From assembly GCA_020650975.1 (NCBI GenBank), contig JAIPMN010003273.1, forward strand, positions 1 through 64,000: a DNA stretch of 64,000 bases, written 5' to 3'. This document shows positions 43,201 to 58,200 of the stretch, piece after piece; the stretch's first letter is position 1; every line of letters starts with the position of its first letter. The position numbers were made by a program, and so were the translations under genes. This stretch comes from Apostichopus californicus. Lineage: Eukaryota > Echinodermata > Holothuroidea > Aspidochirotida > Stichopodidae. Under the pieces are notes generated by a model. The model searched no databases and had not been told where the DNA came from. It was given only the letters and a program-made list of their open reading frames with translations.

Positions 43201-46200
43201 AGTTGTACTTTGGTGGCATGTCCTTGGTCGAATACCACAGAACCTTTAATATTGTCTTTGCTTGACACATCTGATCAACTAACTATACCCATACATGTAC
43301 AGTTACAACAGTTTTGTTTTTACAATGAGTGTGTTTGCTGCGCTCCTCTCCTATACAATACCTATCGCATCTCCAACACTAAACTTGTCTAATCCAGCAA
43401 GCCTAGCCAGCTGGCAAGTGATAAATTTAGCATAGCTGTTAACATGTTATTATAATTATTATGTATTACTCATGATCTATCTTGCAATGAAATACATGTG
43501 TACAGAGAAACTTGTTTGTTTATTGCGATTTCATTACAGATCTTTAAAAATCATGAGAAAAATGTCTTTCTTTTATGTAACAAGAAACACTTAGCATTAG
43601 ACCCAAAGCTCCCACAGATTATAACCTAGTCTATAGCCAGCATATATAGTTATTGTAACATAAGATTCCCTGTGGAAGCAGTTCTTTGTTATTACCTGTG
43701 AAGGAGAAATTGCCAGCAGTTAATCCTGGCATGTGTTTGAACAAATAATAATAATATAATAATAAATGAGACTTACATAGCGCCAAATCAGTAGACAAAA
43801 GTCACTGCTCAAGGTGCTTTACAAAGAAAGCAAATTAATATGAAAGAAAAATTAAATTGAATTTTCTGGAGGCCAAGTTAACTTTGTCAGATCTGGCTAT
43901 AGTGTTAAGAGCAAATATGACTGTGAAAGGTTGACCCACTAACCATCCTTTAAAAGGGAATTTCCCTGCTGATCACCTGTTGAATATTAAAGCAGCATTT
44001 TGCGTTGAGTCGCCGTCTTTCCTCAATTTTGCCGTATCTATCAAGTTTTTATCATAATACAATCACAAAAGACAAAACTAAGACTTTCTCATACTTTTTT
44101 CCCCACAGCGAACGTTAATTAGCAAGTAATTAAGGCTTTTATATGATTCTGAGAAAGTGTCTCCCTGACACATCGAATCATTAGTATTTATCACATGCAG
44201 CTCTACAAAACCGCCTATTCAAATTCAACCAATCAGTGAAGAGATGTTTATGTATGACTTGGCACTAAAAATAGACTCATTCATTGGCATGGTAATCCCT
44301 TGCTGCAAAGCACTACTTAAATCTCCACATGGCCTAGCCAATTTGCCTTATTGCATTTCCTTGAGAGACGTTACTTTCCTCTCCTGAAAAACGTTATTTT
44401 CTCCCATGTTGTTAGAGGAGGAAACTAAGGTTTTTCAAGAGAAGAAACTAACGGGTCCGGAAACTAACGGCCCCCATTGCACTACACTCATACACAATGC
44501 ACAGCGTGTACATAACGTTATTCAGGCCTAACCAGTGTAAGTCACACACTAATAGGTCTGATTGTACTACAGTAACTAGCCTATGTAACACCGAGTAGAG
44601 TGATACAATATCGTTCTCGCGAATGTTACGTACCGATCGGGTTCTTCTGGTTCCATGACTTTCTCTCTTATGTATCCTTGCTGTTTTATTTTTCGCGGAG
44701 CGACGAATTTTCTTGGGTTTTTAGGGCAATGTATGCAATGAGATATGGCGTAACTGTCCCTTCGCGCGGTACGTACATCTCCTCAGCTGATTTTTGTTTA
44801 CTGTTCACCTTGCTATTCAAAGTACCTTGTTCGTTATACATATTCACAAGGTTCCTATAAGTGGGAGGAGTCTATCGCAGTCAAAGATTCAAAATACAAA
44901 AATCAGAAAATGTCATATTTTTTGCACTTTTCGGGAATAGTTTGAGTTGAAACTTTACAGTAAGCTTAGTTTACGTCATTGGTATAGTATCCTAGTATTG
45001 TAAAATCTCGAGAATCAACGCAAATTGCTGCTTTAACATAGGTTCATAATTCCCCAAGATTCCTTCTTGCTCTCCAACTATAATGCAGTATTGCTTTACA
45101 GTACAATATTTGCACTCCTCTCTAAAATCTCTCTCTTTTCTTAAATATTGATTATCACTTGAAGCATCTTTGAGTCATAAGAACTAGCCGTGGATATATG
45201 TCATCATCTTCCTTAAGTTTCCGAGAATTTCTCATAGATCTCTTAAAGTGTGATAATCCAGTCCCCCCTTTGGCTACCAGGCTACATCACTGCAGAGGGA
45301 ACGGAATGAGCAGTACTGTATTGCGATATTTCACCATGCATATGCATTGGCTCTTAAAACAGAAAACCAAAACTATATCTTCATTTCCTTATCTTGTATA
45401 AAACTATTTGTTTTTGAAAAAAAAAATAACTTCTAATGATATTGTGCACTGTAAGCACAAACTGTGAATGAGAAATTATTTTAAGTTCAGTAGAAGGGAA
45501 ATTTTTCGTACTTGTAACCGTTATTGTCATCAAAGGCTTCCTTCGTCTTTGCCATGCCTATAGCACACAGTAGACGGAGTAAGCTACTAGCTCTACAGAA
45601 ATTCACGCCTTTGGAAATATTTTTTATAGGGATGTTGAATTCATGACGTTTCAAATGTATGAATCATTGGCACAGTACCCACTGATATCCTACAATAGCA
45701 TGCAAGCAGAGCACTCTGTCGTGAAGACCCTGTGGGTATTTATCCCATTAGTGTGGTTTGTCGATATAGGACTGTTGCCTCATCTTTTAATATATAGAGT
45801 CTAGTCTCTCCGCCCAGTACTTGTCACTACTGGGGAACATTTGTCTAAGATAGCAACATAATCATGTTTGTCATATATAAACCTTTACTGTACACACTGC
45901 CTGCAACCCCTATAGATTCTAATCAGACTTGAAGGGGTGAATAATGCAATGATCAAACATGAAAGATGTGCACTGCAGTGTGTATACACACAAGATGTAA
46001 GACAACTTCAATATTAAATGCCAATGACTCAGCAACCACTGCACTTGAAATTGTTTTCATATGCACTTAACAGTACTTTAGTAAGTATTGTGGTGATTTA
46101 TAATAACTGATGGGCTAAAATTATTCTAATACTGTAGTTTGATTAATAATAGCGGTGGATTATTAGGTGAAAAGTACGTTTTGTGGGTTTCAAATGGAAT

Positions 46201-49200
46201 TTTTTTATTAATTTTTTTTTTTTACATGTGTTAAAAGTGAACATTGGTACCAAAATAAAAATTATGATATGATTAGTAAGAGTACACAGACAAATTATGC
46301 AGTTCAGTTTTATTTTTACTTGTTTTGCATGCTATTGTTAGTAACTAGGAAACTTATTAAATATGTAAAAGACTTTTGTGTATACATGTACATTGTTTGT
46401 CTGCTTTGGTTGTCTCTGTGTGCATGAATGAGCATTATCATGAACGAAGTCATCTGAAATAATCCATTTTGAAGGCGGTACAACGTGTCATTGGTTTTAA
46501 CATGGAACACAACTGATCGCAACAAGTCAAAGTTTCTGTAAGAAAGAATTTACTTCGCTACCTGTCTCCACATCTGCACTTTCCCATCTACTTAACTACA
46601 CTGGAACGTTTTAGCACTGCGCCCTCGCACCCTCTGCACCGCCCACTTACACCTCCTTCCGAATCTACCACTTAGGAAGAAACTACACGTTTTTATTAGC
46701 GACTTTTACGTAACAAATTTCACCCGTTTCTTACGAGTTTTGGAACTTCATCTTGGACCTGCGGTGGGAGGTGCTCCTTTACCGTCATTTCCAAGAAGCA
46801 CTCTTGTGTATCCTTTTGTTTTAACAGCATTTTCTGTCACTTGTTATACTCTCCTACTCTGTCCGTGGAACACAACTGATCTCAACAAGTCAAAGTTTCT
46901 GTAAGAAGGAATCTTAATTTTCTACTATCACAATCTTGTTTTGAGAAATTTATACTGAATTTAGGCACGGTAGCATTGAACTGTGATAACACTGGCAGTT
47001 AACCTCATGACTGTGCATTAAAGTATATATGTTAAAGTTTGAAAGATTTGACAAATTTATGCAGGAAATCGTTAATGTCATGCAAAATCCTTTGTCCCTG
47101 TACATCTTTTCTACGACTCGCTAACATTTGAACTAAAGTATTTTACTCTTGGGAAAAGTCTATAAATACATCGTGGCACAGTTTGCAAATCTCTGGATGC
47201 CGATTTTTATCTTATAGCCGTAATACACATGTATGTAGATCTTAGGGTAATAATTTATTCCAGTATTGCATCATAGCAAAATGCTATACAATATGCACAA
47301 TGTCGCTGTAGAAATAGACATATATAGCACTACTGAACACAGGAACTCTAGTACGTTATGCGATTTCAAATTCAGAGATTTCAAAAACTGCTACAATTTG
47401 AACACTAAATTAGTCCCTGTATTGAAGTCATTGAGGTTTATATTTGCTATGTGTGTGACTCTAACACTGTTTCAGAGGAGGCTCAGGAAAGCTCTTCGTC
47501 ATTAAAGATGTAAATATAAAAAAAACGGAACTTGTTTGATCTCTCTCTCCCATTTTTTTTTTTATCCTTTTCTTCTCTTTTTTTTCTCCTTTTTTCTTCA
47601 GGATCAGGTTAATTGTTATTTATGCCAGTATTCTCTGTCAATTGACGAATCAAAGTAATTATTGTAGAGTGATGCTGGCATGCACACCAGCGAGGAGTTC
47701 TCGGTGATAGCCTAGGCATGATTTACAGTATGACAATATCCATCCGAGAGTGTGATGGAGAGAAATGAGACGGTTGCACTCTTTTGTTGAGATTAAATTA
47801 AATTTGCTCGTTTCTATGTTAAATTTTGTGGGGTCGAATTCAGTTTACCAAGAAGAAAGATGCATCATCAACAGATGTCGATGAATTATAAAACGAGTAG
47901 GTGTTACACTCAGATAGCAAAAGTAAAAATCCCGAAGATTATGCTAATTAATGTCATTTTCATCAACACTAATTGTAAAACCTGGGTTTCAACAGAGTAG
48001 AGTTTCTGCGGTGCTAAAATATTAATCTGTTTTGTTTTTGTACGAGGTGTGTTACTCTGTTTCTTTGAGCCAACATAAGGAATGAAATTACAAGTAATCT
48101 AGGAGGGAGAGAGAGGGGATAGGAAGCTTGGGGGGGGGAGGAGTGGTCAAACTGACCAATGGGACCTTTAGGAGATAATGTTAAAGTATTAGATCAGACT
48201 GGACAAGTTATTGTTAAATATTTAACCTCAACAAAAAGAAAATGTTACTGTTAATTTCTTGCATGTGGTGCAGCTCCAGTAAGATGTAGAACTTTAAAAG
48301 AACTTTCTGAATCAAAGCACAGATATGGCTATGCACAGAAATTATTATAGATCATTAAGGTATTTATGTACCCAATCTAAGCAACATGAAGTTTTGCCTA
48401 CAGACATTTTGGCATGCCAATTCAAATAGTACTGCAAAGTATTTGTTGTTGCTTGTATATTGTATAGCTGCCGCCCACTGGGTTTCGGTAAGCTTTCAAT
48501 AAGTGGACTATTAGAGGCATTTCAGGGACAGTCCCTACTGCTTAATAGTGCTTGTTCAAGGTGGTGTTGTTCAGTGTGGCATGTTGTATGTAAACAGATC
48601 CTCTGCTTCGGTGATTTTGATCCATGAATATTACTGAAGATTTTTAAATTAAGAATTTAAATTAAGAATCCCTTAAAGCAGTATTTTTAGGTTTGATCAT
48701 CAGTTGCCCAGTATTTAATTCATATTTAATTCAAAACAAAGTTGGCATCGATCAAACTAAAACATGCAGCGTACCAAAATGAAAAGAAACTGCAGCCCGC
48801 CAAATGAACGTCAACAATAGTTGTAAGTAAAATTAGTAATTAATATTCAATTCTGAGAACCTTAATCATCGTGTGGATAATTATCCACACGGTATAAAAA
48901 CAATGAATGCAAGAAGCAAATTTAATGAAATACAAACATATCATTGATGCCAAAATTACTTCATTATTTGAAATAGTAGATGTCTACCTAACAAACATCT
49001 GTAGGTAAGAGAGTGAAATCTGTCCTACGATTGGATATCAGTATCAACCAATAGTATTGGTGATGTATCAACATCAATGCATAGAACACATACACTTTGA
49101 GACACATAGACTTTAAGACAATCATCACACATGTATTATATACAGAGCTTGCAGTAAAAACTAAAAATTTACTTCGCTGCTCGCTTACCTGTCTCCCCAC

Positions 49201-52200
49201 AACTTTAGCACTCGTTCTACCGTGCCTAGAATGAACTGGTAACCTTTTCACTATAATTGACAGCACAGTAAGCCAAGTTCTCTTCCCACTCCCCCCTCCC
49301 CTTCCCTTTCCCATCTCCCCTTCCCTCCCCCACTGAGAACTTCAGAAGCATGCCTGGTACAGGGTATGCATACATGTAGCTCTCAATAGTGTCATCTGGG
49401 AAGTAAACGTTATACTGTAGGTACTTTACACAACTTTGCCAAACTTGTCCTTTCTCTCAGAGTAGCTTAGTCAGTGTAGTTGGCATATTATTAGCATATT
49501 GTGAATACATGTATGTTAGCAGTACATATTGTGTCTTGGATATGCAGTGTTTGTGTTGTGTTTGCTACAGTCTGTTGGTAACTCGGCAGCAAAGTACCCA
49601 TAATTTTTGTTATATAATTTAGTCACCAAACATCACATCAGAAATGAGGAAAGGCTTTAAATTAATTTAGTTAATAAAAAATTAATTTAAATTTAAATTT
49701 TTGTGGGACACAAAATTTCTTGACTTTGACAAAGTCATCAGTAACTCCACTAGAAAGTCCGGAGCAATCAACACTGTATAGATACAGTGTAGTTATATAC
49801 TGACTTCCACCTCATATATTAAAAACCTTGAATGTTTTGAGGCTGTGGCAATATATATGCCGTATACAGTATGTGTGTGCTGTGCTGCCTTATTGACTGA
49901 TTACCTTTCATCTCTCTCTCACCCCGGAAGATTGCGTACGGTCTCGCGTGATCGTTTGTCAAGTATGTGTGCGTTCCACTCCGCCGTCGATGTTTTCGAT
50001 GTATTGACAGAAATTGCCAACGCTCAGTGCATTGCGTTACGTGTAGAGCTCAGACATAGGTAGTAGGAGTTGGGTATCGGTAAAGTAGGGATACGGGATT
50101 CACCTTAGAGGCACGAATACTTGCATCATCATCATCTGCGTGATAACGATACTTACCAGTGACTTGGAAATTGGAACCACACTTGTAGATGCTATTTTGG
50201 TCATTGCTAATTGACGAAAATTGCTTCAGTTTCTGTCAGCCCAAATTTAGCCCACGACTTGAGCATATTATTGACGAGGTGAATGAATGCTGCATATGTA
50301 TAGGATGAGTAAGGGGTTGTGTCACAGATGTTGCTTCAGTCGATTTTTTTTTATTTATGAACTACGACTAGAAACGAACAGGGCAGCAAGGTTTTATACT
50401 GTATTTCTGGTCGGAGATACGTTCAGATTAATTTGAGGCCAATCAGTCAATTATCATTGTACAGTAAGACAAAGTGCTGAGATGCATAATTTTGGGGCAC
50501 TACATAAGTTTAGTTCCCACAGGATTTGAAGATGATAGAAAGGGTTGTGGTTTGGCTCTCAAATATTCTTCGTCTGTTCTCCATTTCTTGTCTTTTGTAC
50601 ATTGTTGCTGGTACAAAAAATGATCACAAAGAAGTACTGCACTTTATGGATCAATAATTGAGGATATACTGTGTTTATATATTTCAGTGGGTCCGTGGGG
50701 ACAAGGTGGGGTTGGCGGAAGAGGGTGGGTAGCATCCTGAGTTGAGATTTGGATGGAAAGGATTGCTTGAGCCATCTTTTGACCATCTTCTCCTTGAACA
50801 GTATACTCTATTCCTAGCATTTTGGCACATCAAAATATTTAGGAATGGGGATGATTTTGATGGCATGATTGCTAATAGAAGAAATAATATAAGAAAAATA
50901 CCCATTGTGACAAAAATAACAAAATGACAATGACAAAACACCTAGGAGAACATCAAAAGGCTGCAGTTCTTGCTACCATAGAAGAGGCTAAAACTCTTGT
51001 GATGCATTCAACATTGAACAGCATGCCTTCAACCTGTACTCAAACCATATATACAATGTGTTCATCAAGAATGCATTCATCTTCAAGAAATTTCTGGGAG
51101 ATGCCGTGCTCTGTCAACGAAGACCAGTAATGTCACATACTTTACTCAGGACTCCTTCCAGTGCTCTGCTCGTTTCTAACATCCGAGTTAAAAGTTCTTC
51201 TCGGTCGATGTATATTTATAACGAAGGTCATATCTATAGAAACTGTCGGTGATCATTCTGGAATGTTTGAAAATAGCCCGCGACACACGTGCCCAGCCGT
51301 GAATGTTTCATCAGTAATGTGGCTCTGTATTTAGTAAGATATGATCGGCGCTCGACCCCAGAGTTAATCGTTCCTCCTCGGATTACCCACATCCTCTGTC
51401 TGTCCGCGATGATCTGTATAAATATATATACCTATCGCAGACAGTCTCTGATGCCGAGAATTTCTTCTCAGCCAGACATTTCTAGCTTAGATGTCTGACA
51501 AAGGCTGTTAATTTATAGGGACATAATCATCACCCAGTAATATTTATCCTGTAGCTCATCTACTTTCAAATTTGAAGGGGAACAAAAAAAATGTGTGACT
51601 TTCATCTTTAGCTCTGGGTCAAGAGAGCATTTATGGAATCTGAAGGTTTTGAATTCCATTCAGGCTTGTTGACATATCATTTACTTTAGTACAAGATATC
51701 AGATTACATGATACTGTGTAGGTATATATATATATATTATTGCAGTACCTCCTTCCTCATTCTGAAGTTGTCTTCATTGGATTCTCGGCAGGGTTAAATT
51801 AGTCAGGATCAGTCCTAATATCTGACTCTCTGTGCAGAGTTAATTAAAAGCAACAGGGCTTTGGGGGAAGTGGTATGAAAGTTTGGGTATAAGCTTCCTG
51901 TAGATTTAAAATTTTGACTTCCTGTTATCACTTTCAAATCCATTGTTTCCTACTGTTTGGTTTCTGACTGGGCTTCCAGAATGAATATAAACTACAATAG
52001 GAGCAGAAGGGACGACGGGAGAGGAAAGGGGGGAACAGCAAAGAAAGGATATTTTAAAAGGGTATAACAGTTTGACACAAGACACAGTCGTAACAGTGCA
52101 TAAGTTAATGTGATCGTGGTAAGAGGCTATGACCATGTTACGTACTGTAAATATTTATAGTCAATTATTTCTTTGTTTTGATTATTGTTCAGGTTATTTA

Positions 52201-55200
52201 CCTCACTTCCGCTTTCACCTGCCAGGCTGTCACATCTAGATGCATGTGCATTCCGAAGATACCTACAGTAACCTACAAAGATTGATAACATTTACTTTAG
52301 GGGTCCCCATAGACCCAACTTCTGGGTCACTCCCCTTTCGACCCTCACTTTTGAGTGTTGGTTTCCGTCTAATTACTACAAGACTTCCTATTTTCTACTC
52401 TGTTTCTTAAGTGCATTGTACACTCAAAACTTGTTGCTCGTTGCATTTAAGATACAGGTTTGCGGATGCAGAAGATTGCTGATTTCTACAAACAATTTGG
52501 CTATAAGTTTATAATAGACAGAATTGTCACAACATGTCCGTTGTGCTATTAATATATATTGAACAGAGGGTAAGCTATATAACAATATACATCATTTGTC
52601 ACTCAGATGTGTGATTTCCCAAACAAAGAGGTTGTGCTATACACTGTTAAATTGCAAATCGGTGCCATTATTAAGCAGATAATACCCTTGACATCATCTA
52701 TGATCTTTACATGTTGGAGTTTTTGTGTTGCAAAGTTCCCTATAATTATAAACTCATACAAGGTGAGCAGGAGTAATTCAAGGGAATCTGTATACATAGC
52801 TCATTTAAAGGGTGTGAAGACTCGCGCACAAAGAAATGTCTTATGCCGGTAATCTGACCTAGTTTCGAATGAGGTGTAACAGAAGTTTTAGACACCACCA
52901 ACGATCCCAGAAAATACACACACAGCTTGCTACCATCGGTAATTAGACACTAGTGTATAGTCAATATGTGCAGCTACGGTCAATACCAACAACACAGCTT
53001 ACATAGCAGGGATGGACATCTCAGGTCTAGATAAAAGATAACAAGGTATCACGTTTCATTACTGTCTGCATTTTGTAGCGACAAGAAGAAAACCTCACTT
53101 GCAAGCAACGGAAAGTTAACTTGTTCAGAGCGCGGCACGCGGTTTGGGGCGAGTCTTCAATGCTTATTCAATGTGTAAATGTGATAGTCATCTGTGTAGC
53201 TTCACACCTCAAGGTAAAATGGCTGGTTCATTCTGACATTTTCTCGGGATGATCATTCAAATCAAGTTTTTACTGAATGATTCATGTAGCGGAAGCTGTG
53301 CTAGTAGCCACCCATATTCCAAGGAATAATTTAGTGTCCAAATTTTGTTTACGTAATGTTCAGTTTTGATGGCTCAGAATTTTGTCTCAGCTTACAAATG
53401 GTTCCAGTCGTAAAGAACTGCTGTAAGCCTACGTCTCTGGGACTTGTGTAGCATATTTGACAATTTTGGCATAGCATTTCTGGAAGCGATACGGGATAAA
53501 TTAATCCCAGTATTCTTGTACCATTTATAAGATTGCAGCAAAACGTTTCTTTTTTTAAGGATAAAATACAGTATCGAATTTAAATGGCAGTTGAAAATTT
53601 GGTCAAACCACAATTACACGATCTACGTGTTAAAAACCCTCATCTGCAGTACTTGTACAGTATATACAGTATATATGGGCTTTAGAACAGTACCACCACA
53701 ATGTTGTAGTAGATTGGTCCATACAAGTCTGTGACTCATCCAGTGGACCTTGAACCTGGCTGAAGGTGAAGCAGCAGGTATCTTTAACAAAGTAAAAACA
53801 AATAAAACAATATCATAATTTCATCACCTCGACAGTGTGGAAGATTTTCCAGGTAACAATGTGATCAAGTAATGGGTGTCGCCTTTATGTAAGCAAACAG
53901 TACAGACTCTACAGGTGTTTTCCCCCCAGCTTTGTATCACACAGTACAGTACAATGTTCAGTAGGACATGCTATTACCATGTGGAATTGCTTTACCAATC
54001 TCTAAACTCAATGATGCTACATGCAAATGGATACGACTTGTAGAAATGGATAGAAAACTGGATTGAAAATTTTAACATTTTTTTTTCTCATCTTTTTTTT
54101 TCTTAGGGATGGGGGATGAGGGAGGGCAGTGTTGGGAAATTTCAGTCAGGACTGGAAATGAAAGGTTGTTTAGATTTCAGTGTAGTTTGAAATGTTTTTA
54201 ACAAAATTTGTAAATATTTAAATTTACATAATGACATTAATTAACATATATGGGCCAATTTGTTAGTAATATACTTTACATTGGAAATTTTGCCAGTGAA
54301 GCTTATCTATATAGATAAGCTTTACTGGCTTATCTATAAAGATGCTTCTCTATATAGATGCTTACATGTCTGTGACTGAAGGTTAATTCAGTGGTGTTTT
54401 GCTGTGAAGGACAGTTTGATACATATTTGCTGTTTAATTTTTAGACTCCGGTAATTTTTTTTTCCGGGTTCTAAAGGTTTAAGTTTTGTAAATTGTTAAG
54501 TTTTTTAAGCATTTAAGTATAATATGTCTTTAAGTTTTAACTAAAACTTGTGAATTTGCTGTCTTGTTGACAGGCATGCACTGTTGATCCTTTTGGGCTC
54601 TCAAGCCAGTATTAATAATGAAAGGATGTGGCAAGACCTATTTGACTTACAGTTTTAATGGCAGGTGCCCCATGCCCGTAAATACTTCTCTTGGTTTGGC
54701 ATACATTTCTGCGTTCATGCAAATATTTATAATACGTTTTAATAAAGTTTATATCCGAGCAAGCGACAGCAAGCGACAGTAGCTGAGAGCCCTTGGAAGG
54801 AATTGTCTGCAGTGATGAGTATCTCTCTCTTTCTCTTTCTCTTTCTCTTTCTCTTGCTCTCACGGAATTCGTACAGAGAGAAAAAGGAAAAATTTGCAAT
54901 TCAAATGTAAACTTCCAGGTGCAGGGAAATCAAGCTTTGAAGCGTCGTGTTTGCATTTGAAAAATGGCCCGATGACATATGACATATATATGACATACCT
55001 TTAAAGGCACGAATTAAGGAAAGAATAAACATCACCTTGAGGTAGATGTATAGTAAGTCTTGTTCTAGTTATATAGAGTGAAGACAAATAATGTGCGAGC
55101 GGGCATTTTGTGAAAAGTTGAATTTACAATACTATCGGTGATTACAAAGAAGTTCTGCTAGCACTCAGCTGTTGGTGATAAAATGCCTTAAGAATATATC

Positions 55201-58200
55201 TCAGAGACTTGTTAAATAAGTATCTCTTTCTTTGACAGCTGGTCAAATAGTAATACTACATATATACTTTTGACAATCATTGTCAGGTACAATTTTTTTC
55301 TATTCCACGGAATATCAAACATTCACTTAGTGATTTTATTTTTTTTAGAATGGCAGTCAACAGAGCAACTTAAAGAGGATAGATAGATATTTATTCAGCC
55401 GCTGATCATAAAAATACAATGGAAATTGGGTAAAAACAAGAGCTCAAAGGTCAAAATGAGTACAAAACTAAAAACATATTCAAAATATAAATGGGGGGGG
55501 GGGGGGGAATGGCTACATTTTTCCAGGGAAGAGATACTTCCAGGAAACGGAGGTGTGGAAAAATGAAAAACTTGTTAATAATTAATATTGCAAAGATGTT
55601 ATAGTATTGTCTTACAATGGACTATTTAAACGTTGGTAGAATAAATGTTTCATTCTTTTTGACAAAAATGACCTGTGCCGTAGATTAACCTCACTATTCT
55701 TTTTCCGCCTTCTTGCTTTAAACTGCCCTTTCCCTTGGTCCATCTCCCCAATCTATAACAACTGGTATAAACATTGGTGAGAAATGATAGCATTTCACAC
55801 TCACTTGACCTACTTTTGGATGTTTCATAGCCTAATTGTCACTGCATCAGGACAGAGTTTTGCTCGTGTGTATGCCAGCCTGTTCACATGTAACAATTCC
55901 CTACAGCTGGGTCTACATATATCTCCATGAGCTGTCAATTATGACATCAGTAGTTTGAAGATGGTTTCAACAGTACTGATCTTCTGCTATCTGGGATGTA
56001 TACTGTAAAATGCATCAGATTAAACTTTTAAGGATGGACTTAATCTGGTCATATTCTCTTCTCCATCTTAAACTAACAGGTAGATAAATGTACATTCTTG
56101 TTGCAGAACTTTGCCGGTAGATGCAACTGTGTACTGTTAAATAATATGACCAGGACTTAAAAACATCTGATAATTGATGACAAATTTAGATTGTGCCCCC
56201 CATGGGACATTCCATTATTTATAAAGCTGAGGGCAAAAGTTGTTATCACAGCATAGATCATATATTCCTTGCCAAGGCTTTCAGAAGTGTGTGTTTAATT
56301 TGGCAACAGTATTACAGTAGATTGTGCCGATTTGTTTGTTTCGCACTTTTCTCAAATATCTAGGGGTATACCGGTGGGCCTCAGGGCGCCTCTATTATTA
56401 TGTAAGGGCGGTGATGACGTCAGCTGTGAATACGTGGAAACAAGAGGCGGGGGGAAAGTAGGGTGTTTCACATACGAGGATGATGTAAGATTTATTAACA
56501 TCACATATATAGTTGCATGTGATATGATGATTACATTTATAGTATGCAACAAATGACAGATACAGTAGATACTCACCAAGTGCTTGATAAATCTTGATTG
56601 TGGAGGAGCTTTAGATAGTTAGCAAACTATTTTACTTTCAGTGTGTAAAGATCTGTACGGTATACAAATAATGGATGGTTATGAGTGCAATAGTGCAAAT
56701 ATTTCATGAGTTGAAAGATGGAATGTTCCATTCAACGAGGCGCAGCCGAGTTGAATGGAACAAATTACATCTTTCAACGAATGAAATATTTGCACTTTTG
56801 CACGAATGGAAACCATTCATTATTTTTATACAACATATTATATTAAGATGGGTAAAATGCACTCATTCAACAGATTGTTTTGAACAGACAGGCTTCTCTT
56901 ACCATTGAAAAAAGTGCTATCAAAAAAGTATAACCCATGGTTCGATTTCATAGAGTGGAATAGAGCGGATTTTGCATGCAATCGACGAGCAATTGACCAA
57001 TCAAATGGCCGGAATATAATTAGGTGTTGTATAATACTGTATATCATCATGTATACATCTGTAGTATGTGTATGCAGTCATGTACCATGGTACTATCAGT
57101 ATAGTATTCATTGTATTGAGTACTGAGAATAAAAAAAAAAATTATAGATTGATATATATTTATCATTAATACCTATCATAAGATGATAAGATCATCATTA
57201 ATGCCGATAATAACAAATTTATTATTTAATAACTGGGTAATTAGAAATTTATCATTGATACATGAGAAATTTATCATGAATACATACTTTCATAAAAAAA
57301 AAATTAATTTAAAGTAAATATTTAACGCTTCTTCTCTACTACATGAATGGAAGATTAAGGATTAAAATGAAGTACTGTGGGTGTTGCCCCCCCCCCCCCT
57401 TAATAAGTGGGTTTGAAGACGTGTTGCTATCAGTAGAGTATCTTTGTCAGATAAGTAAATTGGGAATTATAAGAAAAATGATAGGCAAGTGCTTGACTGT
57501 TATGCAACATACAGTATCCTCTATATCGTACCTGCCTCTGAAATGCTGAACATAACATGCAAAATTTCCATGTACAGTGTATCTATCCAGTAGAAAGTGG
57601 TTTATATGGTGCGCCTCATCTCCACCTCCCTTCTCCTACCCCTCCCCCCTCCCTCCCTTGTTGGTAATATCCAGGATCCTTGTACCCATTGATTGACAAT
57701 GTATTCTTGGAATGTTGGGTTGCTGCAGTGGGGGGTCGGACAGGGATGGGGGGGGGAGGGATCAACAGAGAAATTTGTATACTGTAGTTAGAATTGACGG
57801 TACTATATTTGCTTTCCCTTGCCAAATCTCATATGACAGTTGTCGTGACGACTATGATAAATGAACGAGAAAATGCAAGCTTACGGAATGCATCTTGCTG
57901 TAAATAAACTGTAGCAACCTTAGAATATGTTCTGGCCTCTACTGTGTACACAAGTCTTTTGAGAATTTTTTTATAAGCTTGAATTAATGCACACAACTGT
58001 TTGTTGCTGGCATGCATGCATGAGAACTATGTGTATGTTAACATAATTACCCATTTGGGTTCCTCCCAATGAAAGTTTTTTTTTATATTTTTTTTTATCG
58101 TCTTCTCCTTTTTTTTCTTCTTTTTTTTTCGTCTTGGATATTGCTTGTGGGCATTGAGGCTAATGTTCAGCGAGATAATGTTTACAGACACTATAATCAT

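Noticed and set aside
49845-50063. 72-residue plus-strand ORF in intron 1 as a hidden exon
   Set aside because: No family match, no convincing splice borders, and nothing fitting the 14-3-3 alignment, which is already continuous across exons 1-2.
54612-54899. 95-residue ORF with an RERERER run
   Set aside because: Encoded by a (TTTCTC)n simple repeat.
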